The position numbers and the translations under genes were made by a program. A DNA stretch of 64,000 nucleotides from Symsagittifera roscoffensis (Eukaryota > Xenacoelomorpha > Acoela > Convolutidae): the NCBI RefSeq assembly GCF_963678635.1, contig NC_087071.1, forward strand, positions 40,687,797-40,751,796, in the 5' to 3' direction. Below the pieces are notes generated by a model that saw nothing but the letters and a program-made list of their open reading frames with translations, was not told where the DNA came from and ran no database searches. Positions within the stretch are counted from its first letter, which is position 1, and each line of letters opens with the position of its first letter. Of this stretch, positions 23,041-33,922 are shown in pieces.

Positions 23041-24139
23041 TCAGTCGATCCTTTCCATCATATCCTGTCGCAGTTCTTCAAGGCCTGTCATTACGTTGGC
23101 AAACATGCCACTGACATCATTGGCCTTTCCCAACACTGGGGTAAGACCTAGAGACGATGACTTCAATTGAGGTTGCAGTCTGGTGCTCGATGATGCACCA
23201 CCCTTCTGTGTGCCCACCGACCTCATCAGCCTGTCGAATATGGAGGATGTTCCCATCGTCATCGCATCTGACATCGGTCTTGATGGCGAATTGGACATCG
23301 CTTTCTTACTCTTCTCCATCCTCGGGCTAGGTGTGAAGTCCGTGTCCGAGTGCATCAGTACCGGATGGTCAAACCCAGAAGACAATCCATCTGTCTTGAA
23401 ACTCTTCCTTGCTTTTGAACTTGGCTGCTCCTCCATGGGACTTATGCTCGACATCATCGCATTCTTACCCTGCTTGACTAGAGAGGGTTGTTCCTTTCTC
23501 CGACTATTGCTCTTGGTCTCCAATTTGAACGTCCCTTTGAACAACAGTTCCTCTCTTGCATCAGCCTCGGAACGCTCCGAGGTTCTTTGGGGTTTTCCGA
23601 TCCCTTCCCGTTCAAAGTCATCACCGGGCACTTCCAAGTCCTCATGATGGCGGTGGTCAGTTCGGATTATCGTTTGCTCAGCTTCCTCGAAGGGATCCGT
23701 TGCTGTCACGTTCGCCGCTCAAGCCTCAGCGTTTCGCCCTTCATCACCATGTAGGCTCTTCTCACTTCTTAATTTCATTCCGCTAACTGAAAGATCACTA
23801 TGACCTTCACTCGTTGCTTCACCAGCAAAAACGTCGGAGATGCTGCTAATCGAAGATTGGCTACGCTGTGACTTAAACCTCCGCGTGCTCCCGTGCTCAG
23901 CCTGGGAATTTTTGTCGTTTCTCCTAATGAGTCTCTCCACTGAATATTTTGTGATAAGCGAGCTTCTTAGATATGAGAAAATATGTATCTTCTGTCGATA
24001 ATGCACATGTCCCAGGTTTTTTTTTAGAAATCTTGCTTAAGCCTGCTTTTTCAATTTCATCATTTTGTAAAGTATTCTTTATTCTCTTAGAGATGCTATC
24101 AGTGACTCGGCTAAAGTTCAACACTAAAGTTTGTGACAA
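23041..24139 (-). pseudogene. Element A1: N-terminal Gag, low complexity
   Basis: The frames 23041-23709 (222 codons) and 23719-24006 encode charged, Ser-rich sequence such as TDPFEEAEQTIIRTDHRHHE and GLEELRQDMMERID just ahead of the capsid. This is the position of B's 46097-45447 frame. Sequence similarity to that is weak, and function is inferred from position only. Confidence 0.5.
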
Positions 24140-24149
24140 TACAAATTTT

Positions 24150-24560
24150 CACTATGGAGGGTTGTTAAGGGGCGTATGTCAGATCGGAGTGTTACTTCGG
24201 AAGGTTATTATAACACTTAACTTACTCCTGAGGGTTACCTCGGATGGTACCTTAAACACCTAAGCTGCTTCGGAGGGTCCCCCTAAGTTCACTAAGGAGG
24301 GTCAATAAGAGGCTTAATACGCTCCGTAGGGTTACTTCGGAGGGTTCCCTCAAATTCTCGAATTTTCAATTTTTGCTTCAAAGGGGTCTCCAGCTAGTGT
24401 TAAATTGAGGCCAAACAGGCTAAAATTACTCTGGGGGGTTATTTAAACTATGTCAGAGGATTCCGTGAAAAACTTCTACTAAGGAGGGTTGTTAAGGGGA
24501 TTAACTGACTCCAGAGGGTTGCTTCTGAGGGTTGCCCAAAACTTACAAAAACAAGTTTTT
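24150..24560. repeat. Irregular GGAGGGTT repeats in A1 leader
   Basis: GGAGGGTT or close variants recur at about a dozen places (for example 24157, 24293, 24338, 24483), commonly within TTACTTCGGAGGGTT. This is in the leader of A1, the same place where B carries its 14-bp minisatellite. Confidence 0.55.
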
Positions 24561-25593
24561 TCACCAAGGTAAAGCCTCCGATTGCAGTTCAGCTTGCTAA
24601 AAACAAGGTTGCTTGACCGGCAACCTACCCAGTAGGATATAAACGTGGTTATATAAAAATTTCTAAATTTCTGCCGTTCGGAGGTTTCGCTAAAAGTTGG
24701 ACCCTCAGAACTAACAGATACCAAAAAATGTTTCTTTCCTGAAGTTATCAACCTAAAAACGGTTGCGGTTCCAAAAATTGATCAAAAAGGTCGACTTATG
24801 GGACCAAAATTCTTTTTTGATCGGTACGTTAGTCTTTGAGAAAACAACAAAACCGCGTTTGCTAAATTGTCCTTTTTTCACTACCTATATAGGTTCTCAG
24901 AGATTTTTTTCGCAATTCTTGCAGAAAGGGCTAAAAAATTATTGAAATGAGCGCAATAGCCCTTTACGGCACAGGAATAACGTAAAAAACCGGACCAAAA
25001 TTGACTTAGAAACAGAAACTTTGCCAAAAACTATCAAATTTGGACCCTGCGATTCTTTCCTTTTCCAATCTTTAAGTGGTTAGCTCTATCCACTCAGCTA
25101 TTCGGAGTGTTACTCAAAAATTACTCTAGTAGCTGAGCTCAATATGCTAGCAGGCTCTTAACGCAAAAATTCGATCCTGAAAACATATTGACGAAATTCG
25201 GAAAATTACAAAAACTTTGGTCGAAAAAATGTTATTTTCGGCAACTTTTACTGAGTCTTTTTGTGCGCGGTTTCTTTAGCTAGAAGGTTCCAACTACGTA
25301 GTAGTTCACTACTCAGAAGCTTTTTGTTGTTCGAAAAAATTTGGATATCCAAAGTTACTGGGCAAATAGTTTGGTCAAAAATTGGTATTTTCGACAAAAT
25401 TAGGGTGTTTTTTGGGTCTAAATGGGAAAAAAGTAATATACAACAAGGAGAATAACCTATTAGTAGTCGTTAATCACTTTAACTATACCCTTTTTTACCC
25501 AAAAATACCCGAATTAAGACCATTAACTCGGAAATTCGCAATCGTTGGAGGGTACAATCGGACGGCGGCAATTGTGTCCCCCACCACTTAAGT
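24561..25593. other. A1 leader / 5' LTR, left part; no gene
   Basis: No convincing ORF. By position, and by the matching LTR remnant at 49477-50072, this should contain the left part of A1's 5' LTR. The exact LTR edge and primer-binding site were not identified. Confidence 0.35.
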
Positions 25594-25598
25594 TTTAA
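25594..25598. repeat. Candidate TSD of element B, left (TTTAA)
   Basis: TTTAA here is repeated at 49472-49476, directly outside the two LTR ends of B. Five bp fits Ty3/gypsy, but the sequence is short and AT-rich, so chance cannot be excluded. Confidence 0.6.
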
Positions 25599-27505
25599 TG
25601 AAATAGCACCCGAACGATACTTAAATTGTGTTAATGATACCCAACAGTCGTTGTGGATATTATCCCTGTTGCCTCATATTGAGTCTGGAACACGTCGGTC
25701 AGCTTTCCACTCTACCCTCAGGTCACCGGCAAAATTATCATTAACGTGCTTAAATACTCAAACAACACTCAAGGGAGGGTACCTAACCAACCACCAAAAT
25801 ATTCGATCTTTCGATCAAAAATGATATAATTTAATCTGAAACAACAACAATTAGGAAGGTCAGATCACATCTCGCCCGGAAATAATATATATTTTGTCAG
25901 TTTATTTTTTCTACTGTTTTTGGTCTTTTCTTGGATTTTTACTGTTTTCTTGTACTTTTATGTTTCCAAGTAGACTTATTTTTTGGCCTTTTCTTGGTTA
26001 TGCGCTTTTTTTGTTTGGTTTTACGCTTTCTCTTTAAATGTTTTTGGTCCCAGGTCCTTGGGATAAGCGGGCTCATGACTTCCCACCTATACCTCCGACC
26101 CCCGGTATTTTTGGTCTTAACTAAGTTGAAAAACCAAATCGTAGCAGGCCTAGGGTCGGTATCTTCCATCTAAAACAAAACCATACAGGACACTAAGGCC
26201 TCTAACTCGGGCACACAGCCGGAGCGGAGGGTTCGTCGCTGAAAAAATTGCTGATCATGATAGTCTTGCCTTTAACAGGCCCACCCAGGAGCGCCATAAA
26301 AACGTCTATGTACTATTCGCCCAAACATAACACAGTGACGGAGCGTAGAAAAGTACCTTTTGACTACTGGCAGGGGTCAGTTACCCTAATTCTACTCGTT
26401 TTTCACCGTCTAATACTAGCCAGTTAGTTTTCTGGTCTGTTAAGGGCTAAGTAAAAAATTACCATTTTCAGGCCATCGTTCATTATTAGCCATCAAACGA
26501 CTTTTGATCAGGTTTTGTTACATCTGAAGTTAACCACAGCTGGGTCCAGCTCCCCAGTCTACTGATTACCATTAGAAACACGGCTCGAAATCCATTATTT
26601 TGTAACATTCGTCTACTGTAGTCACACATGAGGCTTAAGAAAAATAGGCCCTATAACCAATGGCTCAAGAGTCAGGGACACTATCTCTTGTGTTTTTCTA
26701 CCTCAAATCAGTCGGAGCCAATTCGGTTCGCTTGTGACATGAGATTACGACCCATTACAGCTTAAAGGCTACTACCAAAATATCCCCCCACTCTAGAAAT
26801 AAGAACGTCCCCATACTTAGGTCTCTAGATACCCAAAATACATGAACGCCGTTAAAAACCGGGTCAGAACAATCCGTTAAGTTACTTTTTATCAGACAGT
26901 AGAACTTTGATCCATTTCAGATGGATCAACCTAAAACTCGCCTTACCTCAACATAACAATCATAAAACACACTCTAGAAATTTAAATTGAGTACTCACAT
27001 CGTAGCACGCTCAAGAACTGGGAGTAATTAAGTCGGTAATCAACTCGAGAATTAAATAATGTAACTAAATGAGTTTAATGTTTATCAGTTTCAATAACAG
27101 GACCAAGTTTGAACTCTAGAGTATGGTTTCTCGTGAACCATTGGGACACTCAAGCTGTCCACCTTTTCATCGAAGGTTCACTCTAGTCCAGTTTGAATGA
27201 TAATCCAGTCGAGTAATAATAGTCCAATTCTCGGGAACACGCTTCCTTCTGTTTCAGATAGGACAGCTCTACTCTAGTTTTATTGTGACGGAAATTGCGA
27301 ATGGCAATTTCCTACTGCTTTGTCTGGCAACTTTCCCGCGATTGTTACTCGATCGTTCTGATTTCTCTTTTTCGGTTTTCAGTTATCGCGAGAAAATCGT
27401 GCATGACAGGCTCCATTCGCATTTTTGAAAAATCAAATTTCACTCCAAAATTAAGCGTTCTTGTTTTTCTCAAGGTCAAATTTCCAAATATGACCGACTG
27501 GCACA
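25599..27505 (-). repeat. Element B 3' LTR (~1.9 kb)
   Basis: On the plus strand it begins TGAAATAGCACC after the TTTAA repeat and ends GGCACA next to the polypurine tract, so in the sense direction it runs TGTGCC...TTTCA. The segment 26601-27505 is nearly identical to 48572-49471. The segment 25599-26300 is only weakly similar to its partner, and about 305 bp (26302-26605) are absent there. Confidence 0.8.
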
Positions 27506-27518
27506 TACTCCCCGGACT
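27506..27518 (-). promoter_or_regulatory. Element B polypurine tract (plus-strand primer)
   Basis: Sense GTCCGGGGAGTA abuts the 3' LTR start TGTGCC. The same tract and junction occur in element C at 53085-53096, which supports its role as the primer for plus-strand DNA synthesis. Confidence 0.8.
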
Positions 27519-27932
27519 CAAGATCGATGTCCTCATCGCGTGCTGTCGTCTGCCAGTGAGTCCCAGAAAACCGAGTGTTGCTCAAGGTACAGTGCCAGTG
27601 GTCAATACAGAAGTTTGCAGCAGACTTAAGCTTATCTACACCCCAAAATTCACGGCCATGTAAAATTTTCACACTATCGCTAAACAGCAATCAAAATCTG
27701 CACACACCTGCACCCTTGAATTCTCGCTTTTCAAGCCAATAATTTAAAACTTCTTTTGTCCCATTCAATCAGGAAATTGTCATGCAGCATTTTGATTTAT
27801 ATAGTAAATATAACATATTTATAACAATATCTGATTCGTTAAAATTTCTTTTTCGTGAACCCAGGTTTCATCCGGATTCACACTCAAGCCCCCCTTCCCT
27901 CTCAAGACTCAAGATCTCTTTGAACCATCCGC
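27519..27932 (-). other. Element B 3' untranslated region
   Basis: About 410 bases between the last accessory frame and the polypurine tract. No ORF of note in the sense direction. Confidence 0.5.
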
Positions 27933-28788
27933 TCATTTCGCACTCTTCGCCTTGGAGGTGCCGTACCCTGAGGTACTAGATACGGCAAAGTGTTTCAACA
28001 GTTCTTTTTCATCATCGGAGCTAATCACGATCTCCTCCCAAGCCTTCAGCTGTTCATAGGATCGCATCCATTCCCTTTGCTCCTGCAATCTCTTTGCCTG
28101 GTTGGGTAGTGCCTTCACCCTAGATTCCCGGTTCAAACAAAAGGAGTTGTGCAGGCTCAGGCAGGCTCACGTTCTTCGCCAAGTCCTCCTCTAGTATCGA
28201 TTCCCTCGCTTTGGTATTGTCTCTAGACATTTTACCCACTCTTTTCCATCATGTCGTGATCGCATTTCGATGGGTTAACAGGGGTCTCTTGAAAGCTTCC
28301 GGCCCAATCTCGGCCTGGAACTGTCGATACTCCTTTTGATGCTTTCTCATGTGATCTTTCGTTGTCATGTATAACCAAGACGTCAGTGTCGCTCGAAACC
28401 ATGGAAAGTACCTCAAGCGGCTCCATATGTGTCTGACTTCCATTGGTATGGCGAATACTTTGCATGCAGTCTCAAACAACTCGAGTCTCCTGCTGTAGTC
28501 TATCGCATATATTGACTCAGCCGTTGGCGTCTTCGCTTCCCGATACTTCGTTATATTCTCTTCTATCCATCTCAGAGCCAGCATCGTACTCACTACTAAG
28601 AACGTCACCTTCTTCCGGTGATCCGGTAATCCGATCGACCGAATTTCTTCCATATCCCACACCAGGCAGAGGTTCTTGTGATTAGGATACCACACCGTTT
28701 GTGCCAAACAGTGGCATGGGCATTCTCCATGGGTGATCTCAATGCTCCTGAGGTTACGCTCCCCCCGAGGCTTCCAAGAGAGGCTCAA
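27933..28788 (-). pseudogene. Element B orphan ORF: C-terminal part
   Basis: The frame 28249-28788 (179 codons) contains LELFETACKVFAIPMEVRHI and WLYMTTKDHMRKH. These match element C's 53900-54547 (LDLFETMCKVLNIPMEVKKI, WLYEYAKKHMSKH). A short unlabelled frame (ILEEDLAKNVSL) and then 27933-28136 continue the match out to a Ser-rich end. Frame changes lie near 28770 and 28170. Conservation between two diverged elements shows this was selected as protein. Its function is unknown. Confidence 0.7.
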
Positions 28789-31700
28789 GCTCCATCATTT
28801 TCTCATGCATCGTGTCGTTCTCTTCCATGTTTGGAGCACCCCCCACAGGTTTTCCGATCACGTTTTGTCTCTCGTGATCGCTTGTGTTCTCACTTTCCAA
28901 TTTCAAAAGCTCTTCTCCCCAGATTTCACTCAAGTCATCTCTCAACTCTTTCGGTACTGTCCCTCTGATTTTCCTCAACAACTTTTGCGAGTGATGCGAT
29001 ACCCGAGCCAACCTCACGCACTTGGGCACTGAGAAGGCCTTGTCCACCAATATTCTCTGGCTGGATGCTTCCACCATCGCCATGTGCAGTGGGTAGTGGC
29101 TTCCACACAAATTGGCCATCATTGACCCTATCAGGGATTTTGCGTTCAATGGCAGGCCATAAGCTTCGCTCATGGGAAACCCCATTTCCGCCTCGAGACC
29201 AACCTTCTAGCTCCGGATATGTTTTTGAGTCACCTGCAACACCCCAGGCCATGATTCCACGCTCAACGCCGTCACTAAATGGTGTTCAGACTCTAGCCTC
29301 TCCAGTGACTGCAGACTACACATTCTCGAGAAGAATCCGAGAGCTGTCGCTATGTTCACCGTAATTCTCGCGTAACACTCCGCCACTATTTGTACTTCAC
29401 TTTTCTCCCTTTCCGTGATGTCTTCAAACCAAGTAACCAGATCTTCTTTTTGAAAGGACAGTATCCTGACACATGATCGTCCATCGCAGGTGTGCTCTCC
29501 ACTCCCACACGTAGAATCCAGACAGCTACCCGGCTCCATCTTCTTTGCTGACTCGAGATTGTTCGTCTTTTCGCCTGACTCCTTCATCTGAGGTAAGATC
29601 AGTTTGTGCACCACACTCAACTTTGCCAAATCTTCATCTTCCGTTGGTGCTAACCTCACCCGCTCAGTGGTCTCCTCGATCAGACTCGCGTGGGGATGTG
29701 GGCACCAGGAGGGTCTTAGTAACTTCCATACCACTCCCAAGTTCGTGATCAACAAGCCATTGCCATCACCCATGTTCACTTCAACTCTCTTGTTCGAGCG
29801 CGGTATGCTCACCACCTCCGGTGTTTTCTCAAGAATCAGGCCCAGGCTCGGCCTCTCTTTCTCCACCGCGTCTATTTCCACTATTTTTTCTGTCCAAAAC
29901 TTCAGCAGCTCCGCTACCTCGTGGTTCCTGTGAGCGCCTCCAGTTTCTGAGTCTAAGAAGGGGTTGTAGGCTATCCCCATCACTCCCGACACGTATTGGT
30001 ATTCCCCCTTCTCACTGAGTCTCGAGTACTGCTCTGGCGAGGCCAGGTTACGGTGAACATCATGTTCTTCTTCGACCTTCTTATTGTAAAACCTCCGTAC
30101 CTCGTCCAGCTTTCTGTGGTTCTCTAGGGATAGTCTGGAACCATCTTCCTTTTCTATTCCAGTACTCTGATATACGTTTAAGATGATCGTTGAGACTCTC
30201 TTTTCCACGGTTCTATTTCCGCTTGCTCTTTGGTAGCACGCCAAGATGGTGCTATCAGACATCATTGACATTATCCATCTCAAGAAACATGTGGCATCCT
30301 TCCTCCTAGCCAGGCTCAAGCCTGAATTATCCCTGGCCACGTGCTGCATCAGTGCTTGATACACTTCTAGCTTCTTGCTTCCCAACTTCAACCTGTCATA
30401 CGAGGTCAGTGTCTCCAACTCTATTCCCACCAGACTCCAGGTGAACATCAATTGTCCTGCGGTTCTAACGAAGGGATTCGCCATCAATGGCGGTGCTGAT
30501 GAGGGTGTCCTCATTGCCTCTTCAAAATGATCCTTCAATAAGTTCTGCCAGGACCTCTTCAGCTGGTTCGCCAATTCTATCTTGTTAACCTCAGCCTTTT
30601 GCTGGGTGGCCCAATTGCGTCGTTTGCGAGCTACTCCACTGTCCAACTTCTTCAAGCAGTCTTCCATTTCCTTCAATGTCTCGAGGGCCACCCACCATGG
30701 CCGGGAGGTGTTCCTCGTCTTGCTCCTCTCCAGTGGATCACTCTTCACTTGCTTCCCCGTGGCCTGGTGTCCCTTCGAGACCCATTCCTTGCCGACATCC
30801 ACTTCCCATGTCTGTCCGTCCGTTGAACCTCTCTTCACGTTTATCTTCTGGGGCTTGAAGTCTTCCTCCGATGTCGAACTGGTGGAAGCCTCTATTTCCC
30901 TCTCTACTTCGAGTGGTCTTCTGAGCTCCGTGTTGCTCTTGTATGCCGCCGTCTTGCATCGCGCCAAAACCATGGGCGCCGTCTCTCTCAAGTTTCCTTC
31001 CGAGACAGCATCCACTGAAGGACTACTCAATCCCTCTACTTCTCTCTTCCTCTTGCGAGTCTTCACATCTCTGCTTGAGGGTGTTGTGGTCATCATCACT
31101 GATTCGACCTCTCTGTCTACCTCCAACCCTTCCAACTCTTGCCTCCCCCCTGCTCGAGCCTTAAGGATATTAGTACTTTTAATCATATTACTAGTCCCAA
31201 CCTTATCCCCTTTTATATCATCAACTATTTTATCTACAGTTTTTTGTTTCAGAGTAGAGCTGTCTTCACATTTTTCTTCTCTAGTCTTTGATCGTGAATT
31301 CTTCAGCTCTATCAGCTTGTTCAGCAGCTCCTTTCTCGCTTTCTCATCCAGGCCCGTCCCCATCAGAAGCGGTTCTCCAAACTTCACGACTGTGTCCCAC
31401 AGTTCATCCTTGAATTTGTCCAGCGTCGTCTCGCTGCCCACTTCTTGATTGAATTCCTTCAAGAACTTTTGCCAAGCGTCGTCCTCGAGAGTCCCCAGGA
31501 ACATGTCCTTATTTCCTTCGAATGTATTCTTTTCCCTTTCCTCCGAACTCAAGAGTATCATCCCCATATTGGAGGTCTCGCTCGCCAATGGCAATTCCAG
31601 ATTCTTCCGGGGAGACGGGGTCAGAGGTGGAGTGGCAGTATCTGCCCAATTCTCCTCACTCAAGTCTTTCAACAGCTCTTGAGTGGTGAGCTCCTCACCT

Positions 31701-33887
31701 GATGGTCTTGGTTCAGGCGTATTCCCCACTTCCATGTCCTCGCCGGCTTCGCTGAGAGTTTCATACATACTCTCTTCTTCTGACTCAGCTCTTCTTCTCT
31801 CGAGAATTCTTTTGAACCGGTCTTCCACGGGTCCACTCCTCTTGTCTCCAGGTGTATCTACTGACAGTGGTGATGGTGTCGCCGGGTCCAATCTCTTGTA
31901 CTCCGTCAGGGCCACATACAGTTGACCTGCTGCATCCAGTTCTTTTCCCTCCTGTCTCATTTCCACCTGTTCTAAGCCATAGGGTGCCCTATACTTTCGT
32001 GTCGCGAATTTCATGTCGTCCACCAATGCAACATGCCCCTCCATCATGATCATCCTGCCATCATCCCATATTGGTAGCATGTTCTCAAGTCCCTCCTGCT
32101 CAAGAGCTCTCAAGACCTTTCGCACCTCATATCCGGGGGGCTGCGAGCCTCTCATCTTTTTTGCTTGCGTCGTCCACGAATTTATCTTCGCCTCGCTAGT
32201 GTGGAAATAAACCGCTGCCGTATAGCCGACAAGCAGGGGGTCCCAGCCATCAGTGAAGTCTTTCTGCATTTCCTCCGTTGTCATCCTCGCAATTATGGAT
32301 GGAACTACTAAGGGACTGTTCATCCCTAAGGTCATCCTCCTGACTATCGGGAACTCAGGCATGGTGGCTGGCAGGATTTCTTTCTCCATTATGGCCTCCA
32401 GCTCCCTCTTAATCAGTGCAAAGCTGTCTTTCCAAGCAGGAATCCTCAAGATCTCCCGTCCGTCTGCTGCCAGTGGGTTTAAGTTCCAGAACTTGGGATA
32501 TGTCTCGATGGGGCCCTCGCGTTTGCCTCCCATTCTACATTGCAGCTGTCCCCTGAAGTTGTACACTATCAACTCGGCATCTTTCACTTTTCCAAAGAGT
32601 ACCGTATTGCTCATTTGTGCCCTGAGCACCTCCTGCCGACACCAATTGAGCGCCGTCCCATCCAGTACGCTGATAAGACTCAAGTGCGTTACAGAGTAAC
32701 GATACGTTGTCACCAGGGGATCTGGAAATGCGTACGTCACCGCTGGACCGTAAATGCAGGTTACCACCTCCTCTAGACCCCAGATTATCCCCATCGGGTC
32801 CGACCTCATTGCCAGGCACAGGTCCGTCAACAGAGGCATACCTCCATTCATCTTCTTCCACTCTTCTCTCGATTTTGGGTTCTTCTCTTATCCCGTCATG
32901 TGCCGATTCTGCATCATGAGGTATTGCACTAACAGCGTCTTCAACCCCGCGGCACACTTGTAGGAATAGGTGTCGAGACTCGAGTGTACCTTCCCCATTG
33001 ACAGGGGCTCCCCATATTTTATCAATCGATGAAATGACACCAGCTCCCCATGGGTTAAGAGCACTAGTGCCAGATACCCATCAACCCGAAGTGTCTCCAC
33101 TCCTCGACTAAACATGTACGCTGGGCCCATGTTGAACAAGTATCTGGGGTAGACCAGATATAAAGCCAAGAGCAGGTTGATGGGCATGCCCAGTATCTCC
33201 TGCACGAAGGCTCCAAAGATAGTCGCTTTGGTGCCGAACATTTCCGCCATGAATTCTTTCCCCCAGCAAGGACTCAAGAACTTAAGAATCTCATGATCCC
33301 TTCTAGTCCTCAGCTCACCCTCTGCGTGCTCTCTCCAGAACCCTCCAATCGTCACTTCATTGGCTGCCGAGACAAATCTAGCCACCGTCATCTCTCTTCC
33401 TTCGGCCAGCTCCAGTTGTTTCTCCAGAAAACTCCAGACTTGTTTCACGAGGGGTGGTGCTTCCTCCCTCGTCTTATTCGTGGCGTTCTCCAGCCTTGGT
33501 GTCAAAAATGGCCACCAGCCATTCTCTTGCGTCAGATGATATGCCATCGACTCTAATTGTTTCTCCGTGTCGGCCACATTTTTTCTCTCGTTGCTCGGAC
33601 CTCTAGACTTGCAGGTGGAACCTGTGATCTTCACCTCCATGCTCCGAAACCACAAGCTGGCCGTCAATTGGTTTATCGCCGGGTGATCGTCCCCGACGAC
33701 TGGGCTGAACTTGAGTTGCCTGGCAATGTTCGATATCTCGCAAGAGCACCTCGTCCAATACGTTCAGGATGTCGGCTAATCCATAAAAGCCCCTCAGTGC
33801 ATGAGATATGTCCGCCCATGCCGCTGCCAACTCTGACTTGCGGAGCCTCAGGTTCGATGGCTCCAATTCCCGATTGGGGGCTGCCAT
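28754..33887 (-). pseudogene. Element B orphan ORF: main body (~1700 codons)
   Basis: Sense reading begins at ATG 33887 (MAAPNRELEPSNLRLRK), 35 bases after the SGNH ORF stop. A frameshift near 33680 leads into 33667-32888, an in-frame TAA (32888-32890) into the 1214-codon frame 32851-29207, and an in-frame TAG (29207-29209) into 29185-28754. Features: a hydrophobic stretch GMPINLLLALYLVYPRYLF near 33190-33130, a long charged Ser/Glu-rich middle, Lys/Arg-rich KTRKRKREVEG, and a Cys cluster (CLDSTCGSGEHTC) near 29500. I recognise no family and see no signal peptide or clear fusion-protein pattern, so I do not call it an envelope. Confidence 0.65.
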
Positions 33888-33922
33888 TAGAATTCGTCAT
33901 TCGTTTCCCTCTGCTATCAGGA

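Noticed and set aside
30582-31448. A 288-codon plus-strand frame
   Set aside because: It is the shadow of the 1214-codon orphan frame on the minus strand, which has the conserved context.
28754-33887. Idea that the orphan ORF is an envelope glycoprotein
   Set aside because: I see no signal peptide, furin-type site, fusion peptide plus C-terminal anchor, or Cys pattern typical of envelope proteins. Position after pol alone is not enough.
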